64,000 nucleotides of DNA from Flavobacterium piscis (lineage in GTDB: Bacteria > Bacteroidota > Bacteroidia > Flavobacteriales > Flavobacteriaceae). Shown piece after piece: positions 37,634-46,645 of the stretch; within the stretch, counting starts at the first letter, position 1; each line of letters starts with the position of its first letter. The notes beneath the pieces are model-generated. The model made no database searches, had not been told where the DNA came from, and saw nothing but the letters and a program-made list of their open reading frames with translations. The stretch is from assembly GCF_001686925.1 (NCBI RefSeq), contig NZ_LVEN01000004.1:1-64000 (forward strand). The letters run 5' to 3'. The translations under genes were made by a program, and so were the position numbers.

Positions 37634-37680
37634 GTAGACGCGATACTGTGCGTCGCTACAACTCCGCAGTTCTCTGCGGA
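37634..37680. repeat. Degenerate GACGCAC palindrome plus short hairpin
   Basis: 37634-37659 (GTAGACGCG ... CGTCGCTAC) is a decayed copy of the palindrome that is intact at 53243-53262. It is followed by a perfect hairpin TCCGCAG / CTGCGGA at 37663-37680. Both lie in the leader region before polA. Confidence 0.5.
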
Positions 37681-37786
37681 ACGTACGCTACTAAAATGTA
37701 CTTATATTACTTATATGGTAAAAAATTTCTTTTTTGATTATTTTTTGATACCCAATTGTTTATTTTTACAGACTAATATTTTTTTT

Positions 37787-40633
37787 ATGTCAACTCAAAA
37801 ACGTCTTTTTCTTCTCGATGCTTATGCTTTAATATTTCGTGGCTATTATGCCTTCATAAAAAATCCGCGAATTAATTCTAAAGGAATGGATACATCCGCG
37901 ATTATGGGATTCATGAACTCTCTTTTGGATGTTATAAAACGTGAAAAACCAGATCATTTAGCCGTAGCTTTTGATAAAGAAGGAAGTCAGGTACGAACCG
38001 AAATGTATTCTGATTATAAAGCCAATCGTGATGCAACTCCTGAAGCAATTAAAATTGCTATTCCATATATCCAGGATTTATTGAGAGCCATGCACATTCC
38101 GATTATCGAAATGGCAGGTTGTGAAGCCGACGATTTGATTGGAACAATTGCCAAACAAGCCGAAAAAGAAAACTATAAAGTTTTTATGGTCACTCCAGAT
38201 AAGGATTTTGCTCAATTGGTTTCTGAAAATATATTCATGTACAAACCAGCCCGTATGGGAAATGGTATTGAAATTTGGGGCGTTCCTGAAGTTTTGGCAA
38301 AATTTGAAATCGAAAAACCGGAACAAGTAATTGATTTTCTTGGGATGATGGGAGATGCTGTCGATAACATTCCGGGATTACCAGGAGTTGGCGAAGTAAC
38401 GGCCAAAAAATTCCTGAAAGAATTTGGTTCGATGGAAAACCTTCTTGAAAACACACATTTACTGAAAGGTAAAATGAAAGAGAATATCGAAGCCAATAAA
38501 GAAAAAGGAATTTTATCTAAAAAACTGGCTACTATAATATGTGACTGCGATGTTGTTTTTAATGAAGATGACTATGAACTTTCACGTCCCGATATCGAAA
38601 AAACCGACGCTATTTTTCAGGAATTGGAATTTAGAAGAATGGCCGAACAATTTGATAATTTATTTAAAGTAGGTGGCGGAAACGAACTGGCAAATGCAGG
38701 CCAGCCTTCGGATGCTAAGTTGTATAAAAAACCGCAGCCTAAAAACGACGATCAGTTTGATTTGTTTGGAGGCGGTGCCACAACAGATGAAAGTACAGAA
38801 GAAAGAACTTCATTCTATAATACTTTAGAAAACACACCTCACTCCTATCAAGCTGTCGAAGGCGATTTAGGAATTAAATTATTGATCCAAAATCTACAAA
38901 AGCAAACTGCTGTTTGTTTTGATACTGAAACTACCGGTCTGGATGCTTTACATGCTGAATTGGTAGGAATCTCTTTTGCTTATGAAAAAGGAAAAGCATT
39001 TTACGTTCCGTTTCCGGAAAGCCAGGAAGAAGCTCAGATTTTAGTAGATAAATTCAAACCGTTTTTTGAAAATGAAAATATCGAAAAAATTGGTCAAAAC
39101 TTAAAATATGATTTAAAGATCCTTTCTAATTATGGCGTTGTTGTAAAAGGAAAGCTTTTTGACACCATGATTGCGCATTATCTGATTAATCCGGATATGC
39201 GTCATAATATGGATATTTTAGCGGAAACGTATTTGAAATATTCACCAAAATCAATTGAAACATTAATTGGTAAAAAAGGAAAAAATCAAATCACAATGCG
39301 TGACGTTGCTCTTGAAGAAATCAAGGAATATGCTGCAGAAGATGCCGATATTACATTACAATTAAAAGAACTTTTTACTGCCGAATTAGACAAAACCGAA
39401 ACTAAGAAGTTATTTGATGAAATCGAAATTCCATTAGTAAGCGTTCTGGCTGATATGGAAACAGAAGGAATTCGTTTAGATGTGGAGTTTTTAAGCATCA
39501 TGTCTAAAGAAATGGACATTGAAATTAAATCTCTGGAAGAAAAAATATACGAAACCGCCGGCGAGAAATTCAACCTTGCTTCTCCAAAACAATTAGGAGA
39601 TATTTTATTTGATAAATTAAAAATTGGCGGAGCAAAACAAAAGAAAACTAAAACCGGTCAGTATGCCACTGGCGAAGAGGTTTTGACTTATTTAGCCAAT
39701 GATAACCCAATTGTAAAACAAATTCTCGATTGGCGCCAGATGGTAAAACTACAAAGCACTTATATTTTGGCTTTGCCAGAACAAGTAGACAAAAAAACAT
39801 TACGCGTTCATACGGATTATATGCAAACTGTTGCCGCCACGGGACGTTTGAGTTCGAATAATCCAAACTTGCAAAACATACCAATTCGTACAGAAAGAGG
39901 TCGTCAGATTCGTAAAGCTTTCGTAGCCCGCGATGAAAACCATACTTTAATCTCTGCGGATTACTCTCAGATAGAATTAAGAATTATTGCTGCGTTAAGT
40001 GGCGAAGAAAATATGATTGCCGCTTTCCAGAACGGAGAAGACATTCACAAGGCAACTGCAGCAAAAGTTTTTGATGTTCCTTTGGATGAAGTTTCGCGCG
40101 AACAAAGAAGCAACGCTAAAACAGTAAACTTCGGAATCATATATGGTGTTTCTGCTTTTGGGTTAAGCAATCAAACTTCATTATCACGCAGCGAAAGTGC
40201 TGCCTTAATCGAAGCTTATTACAAAACTTATCCAAGATTAAAATCTTATATTAACGAACAAATAGAATTTGCACGCGAAAAAGGATACGTACAAACAATT
40301 TTAGGCCGTCGCCGATATTTAAAAGATATCAACTCAGCGAATGCCGTAGTAAGAAGTGCTGCCGAACGAAATGCTGTAAATGCACCAATTCAGGGAAGTG
40401 CTGCCGATGTGATTAAAATCGCGATGATCAACATCCATAAAAAATTAAAAGAGGAAAACTGGAAATCAAGAATGTTGCTTCAGGTACATGATGAGCTTGT
40501 GTTTGATGTTCACAATGATGAACTCGAAAAAATTCAGCCTATGATCAAACACGAAATGGAAAATGCATTTATGATGAGTGTTCCTTTAGATGTTGAACTT
40601 GGTTTGGGTAAAGATTGGCTAGAGGCGCATTAA
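37787..40633 (+). CDS. polA: DNA polymerase I
   Basis: 948-residue repair and Okazaki-fragment polymerase. The N-terminal 5' nuclease domain begins RLFLLDAYALIFRGYYAF and carries the EADD metal site and the GLPGVGEVTA helix-hairpin-helix. The 3'-5' exonuclease domain keeps its DTETTG motif I, so proofreading is probably active. Polymerase motif A is DYSQIELR, the O-helix RSNAKTVNFGIIYG, and motif C is VHDELV. The frame is open 69 codons upstream, but that stretch contains an intergenic repeat and no family sequence, so I start at 37787. Confidence 0.96.
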   Translation: MSTQKRLFLLDAYALIFRGYYAFIKNPRINSKGMDTSAIMGFMNSLLDVIKREKPDHLAVAFDKEGSQVRTEMYSDYKANRDATPEAIKIAIPYIQDLLRAMHIPIIEMAGCEADDLIGTIAKQAEKENYKVFMVTPDKDFAQLVSENIFMYKPARMGNGIEIWGVPEVLAKFEIEKPEQVIDFLGMMGDAVDNIPGLPGVGEVTAKKFLKEFGSMENLLENTHLLKGKMKENIEANKEKGILSKKLATIICDCDVVFNEDDYELSRPDIEKTDAIFQELEFRRMAEQFDNLFKVGGGNELANAGQPSDAKLYKKPQPKNDDQFDLFGGGATTDESTEERTSFYNTLENTPHSYQAVEGDLGIKLLIQNLQKQTAVCFDTETTGLDALHAELVGISFAYEKGKAFYVPFPESQEEAQILVDKFKPFFENENIEKIGQNLKYDLKILSNYGVVVKGKLFDTMIAHYLINPDMRHNMDILAETYLKYSPKSIETLIGKKGKNQITMRDVALEEIKEYAAEDADITLQLKELFTAELDKTETKKLFDEIEIPLVSVLADMETEGIRLDVEFLSIMSKEMDIEIKSLEEKIYETAGEKFNLASPKQLGDILFDKLKIGGAKQKKTKTGQYATGEEVLTYLANDNPIVKQILDWRQMVKLQSTYILALPEQVDKKTLRVHTDYMQTVAATGRLSSNNPNLQNIPIRTERGRQIRKAFVARDENHTLISADYSQIELRIIAALSGEENMIAAFQNGEDIHKATAAKVFDVPLDEVSREQRSNAKTVNFGIIYGVSAFGLSNQTSLSRSESAALIEAYYKTYPRLKSYINEQIEFAREKGYVQTILGRRRYLKDINSANAVVRSAAERNAVNAPIQGSAADVIKIAMINIHKKLKEENWKSRMLLQVHDELVFDVHNDELEKIQPMIKHEMENAFMMSVPLDVELGLGKDWLEAH

Positions 40634-40642
40634 AAAACCAAA

Positions 40643-41776
40643 ATGAAAAAGAAGACAATAAAGTATTCCATTATAACAGCGATTGTCTTGTTTTTAATAT
40701 ACAAGCTCAATGTTAGCTTAGCATTGGGCATGGATACTTTTTTAATAAACAGTTTGCCTTCTAAAGAATTGCCTTCCCAATATAAAGAGTATAAAAATTT
40801 ACATGAGGTTAAGAACTTTAGTAATCATAAAATAATACTATTTGGAAAAAGCAAAGGATATTATCCCAATATCGACTTTCAAATACTTGAAATTTCGAAA
40901 GGAGAAATAATACTTAAACTCATCACCAAAACAGAACCTTACGATCATGGAGGAGGAAATAAAGGTGATAATTTTTTAAACACCGTATTTAAAATGGACT
41001 CCTACGGAAACATTTCAGATACTTTAAATTATAAAACTTCATCGTCAAATCAATCCGAGTTTGGCGATGTTGTTTTACTCAATAAACAAATAGTAAACAA
41101 AGATCTGCTCTATTACCAAACTTGGCCAACTGATGGAAACAAAGCAAAAAAAGCTTTTATCCCTATAAACAAAGACCTAAAGTGGGATGCTGAAAAACTA
41201 TCAAAATATTATCATGATAGTGTTTTACCTAATTGTATTTACTTAGACAATTTTTACGCCTGGAGAGATAAGTCCATACCTGTTGACAAAAGATCATCGA
41301 TCATTTATTTTGCAAACAATCAATGGTATATACTATATGGTGTGGAATCTAAAATATCCGATGATGCACAAAAACAAAGCTTTAATCTAAACAAAAAAGT
41401 TACTAACGAAAATGCACTCGGCAAAATACCAAACGATAAAATACTGTTTAAATATTTCCAAAAATTAGATTACAATTCAAATGTCATGGGACGAACCCAA
41501 GCGAATGATACTTATACGTACTATTACTGGAATGGGATCGCCTATATTGATATACCTTTTGCGAATGACACGCTAAAATTCAAAAAAGAAGATATTTTTA
41601 TCGATGATTATGACACCAAAGAAAAATCAATCTACGATACTGTAAAAGACAATCAAAAAGAATTGGAAAAAAGTTTAAAATCAGAATATGGGTTTTATAC
41701 TAACACTGATTTACAATTTACTTTGCTCCAAGATAAAAAAGACAATAGCTTATACCTTATTAAGAAAACAAAATAA
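40643..41776 (+). CDS. Unknown protein with N-terminal membrane anchor
   Basis: 377 residues that I do not recognise. Residues about 8-28 form a hydrophobic segment (signal anchor or uncleaved signal peptide). The rest is hydrophilic, rich in Lys, Asn, Asp and Tyr, with predicted beta-rich stretches. There are no transmembrane segments after the first and no obvious catalytic motif. It starts 9 bp after the polA stop, so it is probably co-transcribed, though it need not be functionally linked. A terminator follows 15 bp downstream. Confidence 0.75.
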   Translation: MKKKTIKYSIITAIVLFLIYKLNVSLALGMDTFLINSLPSKELPSQYKEYKNLHEVKNFSNHKIILFGKSKGYYPNIDFQILEISKGEIILKLITKTEPYDHGGGNKGDNFLNTVFKMDSYGNISDTLNYKTSSSNQSEFGDVVLLNKQIVNKDLLYYQTWPTDGNKAKKAFIPINKDLKWDAEKLSKYYHDSVLPNCIYLDNFYAWRDKSIPVDKRSSIIYFANNQWYILYGVESKISDDAQKQSFNLNKKVTNENALGKIPNDKILFKYFQKLDYNSNVMGRTQANDTYTYYYWNGIAYIDIPFANDTLKFKKEDIFIDDYDTKEKSIYDTVKDNQKELEKSLKSEYGFYTNTDLQFTLLQDKKDNSLYLIKKTK

Positions 41777-41783
41777 AGTATTA

Positions 41784-41819
41784 TAAAAAAAACCATTCGT
41801 TGCGGCGAATGGTTTTTTG
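41784..41819. terminator. Bidirectional terminator between the unknown gene and lacI-type gene
   Basis: Stem AACCATTCG / CGAATGGTT with A-run before and T-run after, between two convergent genes. Confidence 0.88.
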
Positions 41820-41822
41820 TTT

Positions 41823-42848
41823 TTATTTTTTTCTTGTAGACTCTCGTTCTTTCAACTTCGTCTTAATAACGATAGTTTCATAATCAGAAGTCTCATCTTC
41901 CTTTTCTTCTAAACGTTTGATCAATTGTTTGGCGGCAACTTCTCCAATTTCAATTCCGTGTTGACTTACAGTTGTTAAACTTGGTGACAGACGTCTTGAA
42001 GCTAAAATTCCGTCAGCAAATCCTATAATCGAAATATCTTCAGGCACTTTATATCCTTTTTTCAAGCTGACACGTAAAGCGGCAACTGAATCATTTTCAT
42101 CCAAAGCAAAAATAGCATCGATTTTGTTGTCGAAAATGGCATCAATTTTAGCTTTCATATCATCTTCAGAATCCGTACGAAGAATAATTTTCTCATTTAC
42201 CGGAATATTATTATCAGCCAAAGCTTTCAAATATCCGTCAGCTCTCAATTTTCCAACGCTTAAATTATCAACAGAAGAAATTAAGGCAATATTTTTACAT
42301 CCTAAATTGATTAAATGCTGTGTCGAGTTCAAAGCCGAATCGAAATCATCAACTACCACTTTATCACATTCTACTTCATCAGCAATACGGTCAAACATTA
42401 CAATTGGAGTTCCGTCATTTATAATAGCAGAGAAATGACTATAATCCTGAAGTTTTTGTGCTTCCTGAGAAACCGAAAGAATAAATCCGTCGATGGTTCC
42501 GTTGCTCAGCATTTCCAGCGTATGAATTTCTTTTTCTAAAGATTCATTCGAAATACACGTAATCACATTATATCCTTTTTTATCGGCCACTTTTTCGATA
42601 CCACTAAAAACCTTTGCAAAAAAGGAGTTTAATATATTAGGTATAATTACACCTATTGTTTTGGTTTTACGATTCTTTAAATTCAGACCAATAACATTCG
42701 GTTTATAATTTTTGAGTTTGGCATACTCCTTAATCTTCACCTTCGTTTGCTCACTAATTTCCGGACTGTCATTTAACGCCTTAGAAACCGTAGATACAGA
42801 AACGCCTAATTCTTTCGCAATTTGTTTTAGAGTTGCTTTAGCTTTCAT
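41823..42848 (-). CDS. LacI-family transcriptional regulator
   Basis: 341 residues. The N-terminal helix-turn-helix ATLKQIAKELGVSVSTVSKAL is followed by the hinge and a periplasmic-binding-protein-like effector domain (IGVIIPNILNSFF, VVDDFDSALNSTQHL, IIGFADG). Such regulators usually control sugar use, but no transporter or glycoside hydrolase genes lie next to it here, so the target is unknown. Confidence 0.93.
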   Translation of the reverse strand: MKAKATLKQIAKELGVSVSTVSKALNDSPEISEQTKVKIKEYAKLKNYKPNVIGLNLKNRKTKTIGVIIPNILNSFFAKVFSGIEKVADKKGYNVITCISNESLEKEIHTLEMLSNGTIDGFILSVSQEAQKLQDYSHFSAIINDGTPIVMFDRIADEVECDKVVVDDFDSALNSTQHLINLGCKNIALISSVDNLSVGKLRADGYLKALADNNIPVNEKIILRTDSEDDMKAKIDAIFDNKIDAIFALDENDSVAALRVSLKKGYKVPEDISIIGFADGILASRRLSPSLTTVSQHGIEIGEVAAKQLIKRLEEKEDETSDYETIVIKTKLKERESTRKK

Positions 42849-42874
42849 TTAAAAATAATTTTATGTAATTAATA

Positions 42875-42907
42875 CAAATATAGTAGAATTACCTAAAATA
42901 AAACAAA
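42875..42907 (-). promoter_or_regulatory. Possible promoter of the LacI-type gene
   Basis: Minus-strand TTTG (42907-42904), 21-bp spacer, TATATTTG (42882-42875), about 27 bp before the ATG. Confidence 0.5.
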
Positions 42908-42996
42908 AAACACCCACCAGTATTTCAATTTACAAGGTCTTTTTAAAATAATTTTAAAATACTGCGATTTTTTAAAACCGCATCTCATAAAATTTC

Positions 42997-43023
42997 GTTA
43001 ATAACTTAATACATGTTATTAAC
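42997..43023 (+). promoter_or_regulatory. Dyad symmetry before the ferritin-like pair
   Basis: GTTAATAAC, 9 bp, GTTATTAAC: two 9-bp arms forming a perfect inverted repeat, ending 20 bp before the first ferritin-like gene. No TANNTTTG box is visible there, so this may be an operator or part of an alternative promoter. Confidence 0.5.
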
Positions 43024-43043
43024 CTTTTTAAAAAACCTAGATT

Positions 43044-43790
43044 ATGAAAAACGAAGTTAAAATTCATGAAGTTGACCCTTCATTGAATAACAGAAGGAGC
43101 TTCCTTAAGCTCAGCGGGCTAACATTAGTTAGTGCAGGTTTGGTTTTAGCTGGTTGCAGCGATAATGACAATGATAACGATATGGAAGATACATCGTTAC
43201 CCGGAGTTAGAAATGGTGTCTTTGATTTAGGCTCTGGAGATTTTGGAGTATTAACTTATGCTTATGCTCTTGAACAACTTGAAGCCGATTTTTATACTAA
43301 AGTTGTAAATGCAACAAGTTTTAATGCAACTTTCAATCCTATTGAACGTCAGGTTTTAACCGACTTGTATCATCACGAAGTAGTTCATAGAGATTTTTTT
43401 AAAGCTGCCTTAACCGGAGCACTTCCGGATCCGAGCTCCCAATTACTTCCTACGTTAGGTTTTAACTACGGATCTCTTAATTTCAACAGCCGCACCGAAG
43501 TTCTGGCAACGGCCAAAGCTCTTGAAGATACCGGAGTTGCCGCCTATAATGGAGCCGGAAAATTAATCAAAAGTGCTGACTACTTATTATTAGCCGGGAA
43601 AATTGTTTCGGTCGAAGCCAGACATGCTTCGGCTATCAGAAGTTTAATCAATCCTAATTCTAAGGATTTTGCCGGTGATGATATTGTTACGGCATCAAAT
43701 GGTTTAGATGTTGCTAAAGATCCTTCAAAAATTCTTCCAATTGCCGGAGGATTTATTACCACAAAATTTTCTGCCAAATATTTACCTTAA
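43044..43790 (+). CDS. Ferritin-like domain lipoprotein 1
   Basis: 248 residues. A twin-arginine motif RRSFLK (about 16-21) and hydrophobic stretch end in the lipobox LAGC, followed by an Asn/Asp-rich linker, so this is probably a Tat-exported lipoprotein. The remainder is a four-helix ferritin-like domain with carboxylate/His motifs: EQLEADFY, HHEVVHRDFF, ALEDTGVAAY and EARHASAIR. Relatives are annotated as ferritin-like or desiccation-related proteins; whether it binds a di-iron centre is untested. Forms a pair with the next gene, 26 bp downstream. Confidence 0.85.
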   Translation: MKNEVKIHEVDPSLNNRRSFLKLSGLTLVSAGLVLAGCSDNDNDNDMEDTSLPGVRNGVFDLGSGDFGVLTYAYALEQLEADFYTKVVNATSFNATFNPIERQVLTDLYHHEVVHRDFFKAALTGALPDPSSQLLPTLGFNYGSLNFNSRTEVLATAKALEDTGVAAYNGAGKLIKSADYLLLAGKIVSVEARHASAIRSLINPNSKDFAGDDIVTASNGLDVAKDPSKILPIAGGFITTKFSAKYLP

Positions 43791-43816
43791 TCTTAACTAG
43801 CTAAAACTTAGAAATT

Positions 43817-44629
43817 ATGAATATTTTAAAATTTATAGAAACCTTTACTGATGATAGTTTAATGAGAAGCACTGGATCAAGAAGAGACAGTTTTAATCAG
43901 TTTGGAAACATAGGAAAAACATTGGCATATGCATCAATACCATTCGGGTTATCTGCAATGGCAAACAAAGCATTAGCAAAAGATATTACAGCAACACCTG
44001 CAACCCCAATAGGCGCTTTGCAGTTTGCTTTGACTTTAGAATATCTGGAAAACGAATTTTACGCCATGGCATTAGATTCAGGAGTAATTCCCGCATCAGA
44101 AAACGGAGGCAGGGATTTAAAGGTTTTCCAGCAAATAGCAGCACACGAATCCAGTCATGTTAAATTTTTAATTGCAGGACTAGGCGGAACAGCAAGCGCC
44201 AATTTTGTTCCAAAGCCTACTTTTGACTTTACCGTTGGCGGTACATTTGATCCGTTTGGTGACTATCCAACCTTTTTAGCATTGGCTCAGGCTTTTGAAG
44301 ATACAGGCGTAAGAGCCTACAAAGGTCAGGCAGGAAATTTAATTACTACACCTGACTTATTAACTGCCGCATTACAAATACATTCTGTAGAAGCACGTCA
44401 TGCATCCGAGGTACGCCGGTTACGTGGATTAAAAGGATGGATTTCTAATGACGAAAGAGGCGCAGGAATGCCAGCCGCAACTCAAGCTGTCTACGCTGGC
44501 GAAGGAGTAACCATGCAGGCAGGATTTAATACAGCCGCAGCATTTGGAGCAGCAGCAGGATCAGAAGCTTATGATGAGCCACTTACGACACAACAAGTTG
44601 TTGACATTGCAAATTTATTTATTGTTTAA
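43817..44629 (+). CDS. Ferritin-like domain protein 2
   Basis: 270 residues, a paralogue of the preceding protein. The N-terminus has SRRDSF and a moderately hydrophobic stretch (about 33-50) that could be a degenerate Tat signal; there is no lipobox. The ferritin-like motifs repeat in order: LEYLENEFYAMAL, HESSHVKFLI, AFEDTGVRAY and EARHASEVRR. The C-terminal 60 residues are Gly/Ala-rich. The two proteins may act together in the periplasm, but no reaction is known to me. Confidence 0.85.
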   Translation: MNILKFIETFTDDSLMRSTGSRRDSFNQFGNIGKTLAYASIPFGLSAMANKALAKDITATPATPIGALQFALTLEYLENEFYAMALDSGVIPASENGGRDLKVFQQIAAHESSHVKFLIAGLGGTASANFVPKPTFDFTVGGTFDPFGDYPTFLALAQAFEDTGVRAYKGQAGNLITTPDLLTAALQIHSVEARHASEVRRLRGLKGWISNDERGAGMPAATQAVYAGEGVTMQAGFNTAAAFGAAAGSEAYDEPLTTQQVVDIANLFIV

Positions 44630-44649
44630 CAAAATAATTCTAAATATTG

Positions 44650-44687
44650 AACCACCTTCGCGTTATTGTGAAGGTGGTTTTTTTTTA
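44650..44687 (+). terminator. Terminator of the ferritin-like pair
   Basis: Perfect 10-bp stem AACCACCTTC / GAAGGTGGTT followed by T-run. Confidence 0.9.
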
Positions 44688-44747
44688 TTGTTTTAAATAT
44701 AAAACTGATGCCCTGATTTTCAGCAGATAAAATATTCTTTTCAGGTA

Positions 44748-44778
44748 TTTGGTTTTAAAATAATTAATTGTACTTTTG
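44748..44778 (+). promoter_or_regulatory. Promoter of the rplM operon
   Basis: TTTG (44748-44751), 19-bp spacer and TACTTTTG (44771-44778). The transcript should start near 44784, within or next to the hairpin at 44779-44798. Confidence 0.75.
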
Positions 44779-44798
44779 CATCCCCTTTATTGGGGATG
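44779..44798 (+). promoter_or_regulatory. 5'-end hairpin in the rplM leader
   Basis: CATCCCC / GGGGATG around TTTATT, at the expected very 5' end of the rplM-rpsI transcript. It could be a ribosomal-protein leader element or simply protect the mRNA end. Confidence 0.5.
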
Positions 44799-44821
44799 GA
44801 ATGTTTAATTAAAATAATATT

Positions 44822-45277
44822 ATGGACGCATTAAGCTACAAAACGGTTTCAGCTAGCAAAGCCACTGTAACTAAAGAGTGGATTGTTGTTGACGCTGAAG
44901 GTCATAACTTAGGACGTCTTGCTTCAAAGGTTGCAATGATCTTAAGAGGTAAGTACAAGCCTAGTTACACACCGCACGTTGACTGTGGAGATAACGTAAT
45001 TGTTATCAACTCAGAAAAAATTAACCTTACAGGTACAAAAATGAATGACAAAATTTACATGCGTCATACAGGTTACCCAGGAGGACAAAGAACTTTAACT
45101 GCTAAAGTATTGCAATCTAAAAACCCTGCATTACTAGTAGAAAAAGCTGTAAAAGGAATGTTACCTAAAAACAAATTAGGAGCTGAACTTTTTAGAAATC
45201 TAAATGTTGTTGTAGGACCTGAGCACAAACAAGGAGCTCAAAAACCTAGAACTGTTAACCTAAACGATCTTAAGTAA
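44822..45277 (+). CDS. rplM: Ribosomal protein L13
   Basis: 151-residue 50S subunit protein with the family stretches WIVVDAEGHNLGRLASKVA and HTGYPGGQR. The stop codon overlaps the rpsI start by 1 bp (TAATG), the usual rplM-rpsI pair. Confidence 0.98.
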   Translation: MDALSYKTVSASKATVTKEWIVVDAEGHNLGRLASKVAMILRGKYKPSYTPHVDCGDNVIVINSEKINLTGTKMNDKIYMRHTGYPGGQRTLTAKVLQSKNPALLVEKAVKGMLPKNKLGAELFRNLNVVVGPEHKQGAQKPRTVNLNDLK

Positions 45278-45663
45278 TGGGAGTTATTCACAAAATCGGT
45301 AGAAGAAAAACCGCTGTTGCACGTGTATATGTTTCTGAAGGAACAGGAAAAATCACTGTAAACAAAAAAGAATTCGCAACTTACTTTCCAACTGCAACTT
45401 TACAATACAAAGTTTTACAACCAATGTCTATGACAGAAAATGTAAACAACTTTGACGTTAAAGTAAACGTTTACGGAGGTGGTTCAACTGGTCAGGCAGA
45501 AGCTGTAAGAATGGCATTAGCACGCGTTATGTGTGAAGTAAATGCTGAAAACAGAGCTATCTTAAAACCAGAAGGTTTATTAACAAGAGATCCAAGAATG
45601 GTTGAACGTAAGAAATTCGGTCAGAAGAAAGCTCGTAAGAGATTCCAATTCTCTAAACGTTAA
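45277..45663 (+). CDS. rpsI: Ribosomal protein S9
   Basis: 128-residue 30S subunit protein with GRRKTAVARVY near the N-terminus and the basic C-terminal tail KKARKRFQFSKR that reaches the P-site tRNA. Translationally coupled to rplM. Confidence 0.98.
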   Translation: MGVIHKIGRRKTAVARVYVSEGTGKITVNKKEFATYFPTATLQYKVLQPMSMTENVNNFDVKVNVYGGGSTGQAEAVRMALARVMCEVNAENRAILKPEGLLTRDPRMVERKKFGQKKARKRFQFSKR

Positions 45664-45671
45664 TATTACCT

Positions 45672-45810
45672 GTCTTGTACAATGGTACAAGACTCTCAAT
45701 TATTTATTGAAATTAAAAAACACAGTTGTTGTTGCTCTCCTACCGAGGTAGGAAATAGTTTAGCATCTAAATGTATAAAGCCTGGGAAACCGCCATTTAT
45801 ACATTGCTAA
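45672..45810 (+). promoter_or_regulatory. Structured leader upstream of rpsB (candidate S2 leader)
   Basis: Three stems lie in the 173-bp gap before rpsB. First, GTCTTGTAC / GTACAAGAC (45672-45693, 9 bp, loop AATG), which has no strong T-run. Second, CCTAC / GTAGG (45739-45752). Third, a nested stem with TTAGCA / TGCTAA (45760-45765, 45805-45810) outside and TGTATAAA / TTTATACA (45772-45779, 45796-45803) inside, around a G/C-rich 16-nt loop. Such structure before rpsB suggests autogenous control by S2. Confidence 0.55.
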
Positions 45811-45836
45811 TCAACAGAACGTAAACTAGTACAAAA

Positions 45837-46637
45837 ATGGCAAACAAAATAGAAGTAAAAGACTTACTAGAAGCAGGTGTTCACTTTGGACACATGACTA
45901 GAAAATGGGACCCAAATATGGCCCCTTACATTTATATGGAGCGTAATGGTATTCACATTATCAATCTATATAAAACTGCAGCAAAAATTGAAGAGGCTAA
46001 TGAAGCTTTGAAAAAAATCGCTGCATCAGGTAGAAAAATCTTATTCGTAGCTACCAAAAAACAAGCAAAAGACATCGTTGCTGAAAAAGCAAAAGCTGCA
46101 AACATGCCTTACATCACTGAAAGATGGCCTGGTGGAATGCTAACTAACTTTGTTACTATCAGAAAGGCAGTTAAAAAAATGTCTTCTATTGATAAAATGA
46201 AGAAAGATGGTACTTTCATGACGTTATCTAAAAAAGAGCGTTTGCAAGTTGATCGTCTACGTGCTAAATTAGAGAAAAACTTAGGTTCAATCGCTGACAT
46301 GTCTAGACTACCAGCTGCATTGTTCGTAGTAGATATCAAAGCTGAACATATCGCAATAAAAGAAGCACAAAAATTAAACATTCCAGTTTTCGCAATGGTT
46401 GATACGAATTCTGACCCAAGAGAGGTTGATTACGTTATTCCTGCAAATGATGATGCTTCTAAATCAATTGACAAAATTTTATCTTTAGTTACTGCTGCTG
46501 TAATCGACGGTCTTTCTGACAGAGGTTCTGAAAAAGAAACTGAAGCTACAACAGAAGAAGCTGCTGCTCCTGCTGCTGTAGAAGCTGCTCCTGCTGCGCC
46601 AGCTGTTGAAGCTGCTGCACCTGCAACTGAAGAATAA
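45837..46637 (+). CDS. rpsB: Ribosomal protein S2
   Basis: 266-residue 30S subunit protein with AGVHFGHMTRKWDPNM and ERWPGGMLTNF signatures. After residue 232 it has an Ala/Glu/Pro-rich tail of about 30 residues encoded by repeated GCTGCT-like codons; this low-complexity tail is not part of the conserved S2 fold. It precedes tsf, the common rpsB-tsf order. Confidence 0.97.
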   Translation: MANKIEVKDLLEAGVHFGHMTRKWDPNMAPYIYMERNGIHIINLYKTAAKIEEANEALKKIAASGRKILFVATKKQAKDIVAEKAKAANMPYITERWPGGMLTNFVTIRKAVKKMSSIDKMKKDGTFMTLSKKERLQVDRLRAKLEKNLGSIADMSRLPAALFVVDIKAEHIAIKEAQKLNIPVFAMVDTNSDPREVDYVIPANDDASKSIDKILSLVTAAVIDGLSDRGSEKETEATTEEAAAPAAVEAAPAAPAVEAAAPATEE

Positions 46638-46645
46638 ATCAAATT

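Noticed and set aside
37580-37786. 69-codon N-terminal extension of polA
   Set aside because: The region contains a degenerate intergenic palindrome and hairpin, and DNA polymerase I normally begins at the sequence found at 37787.
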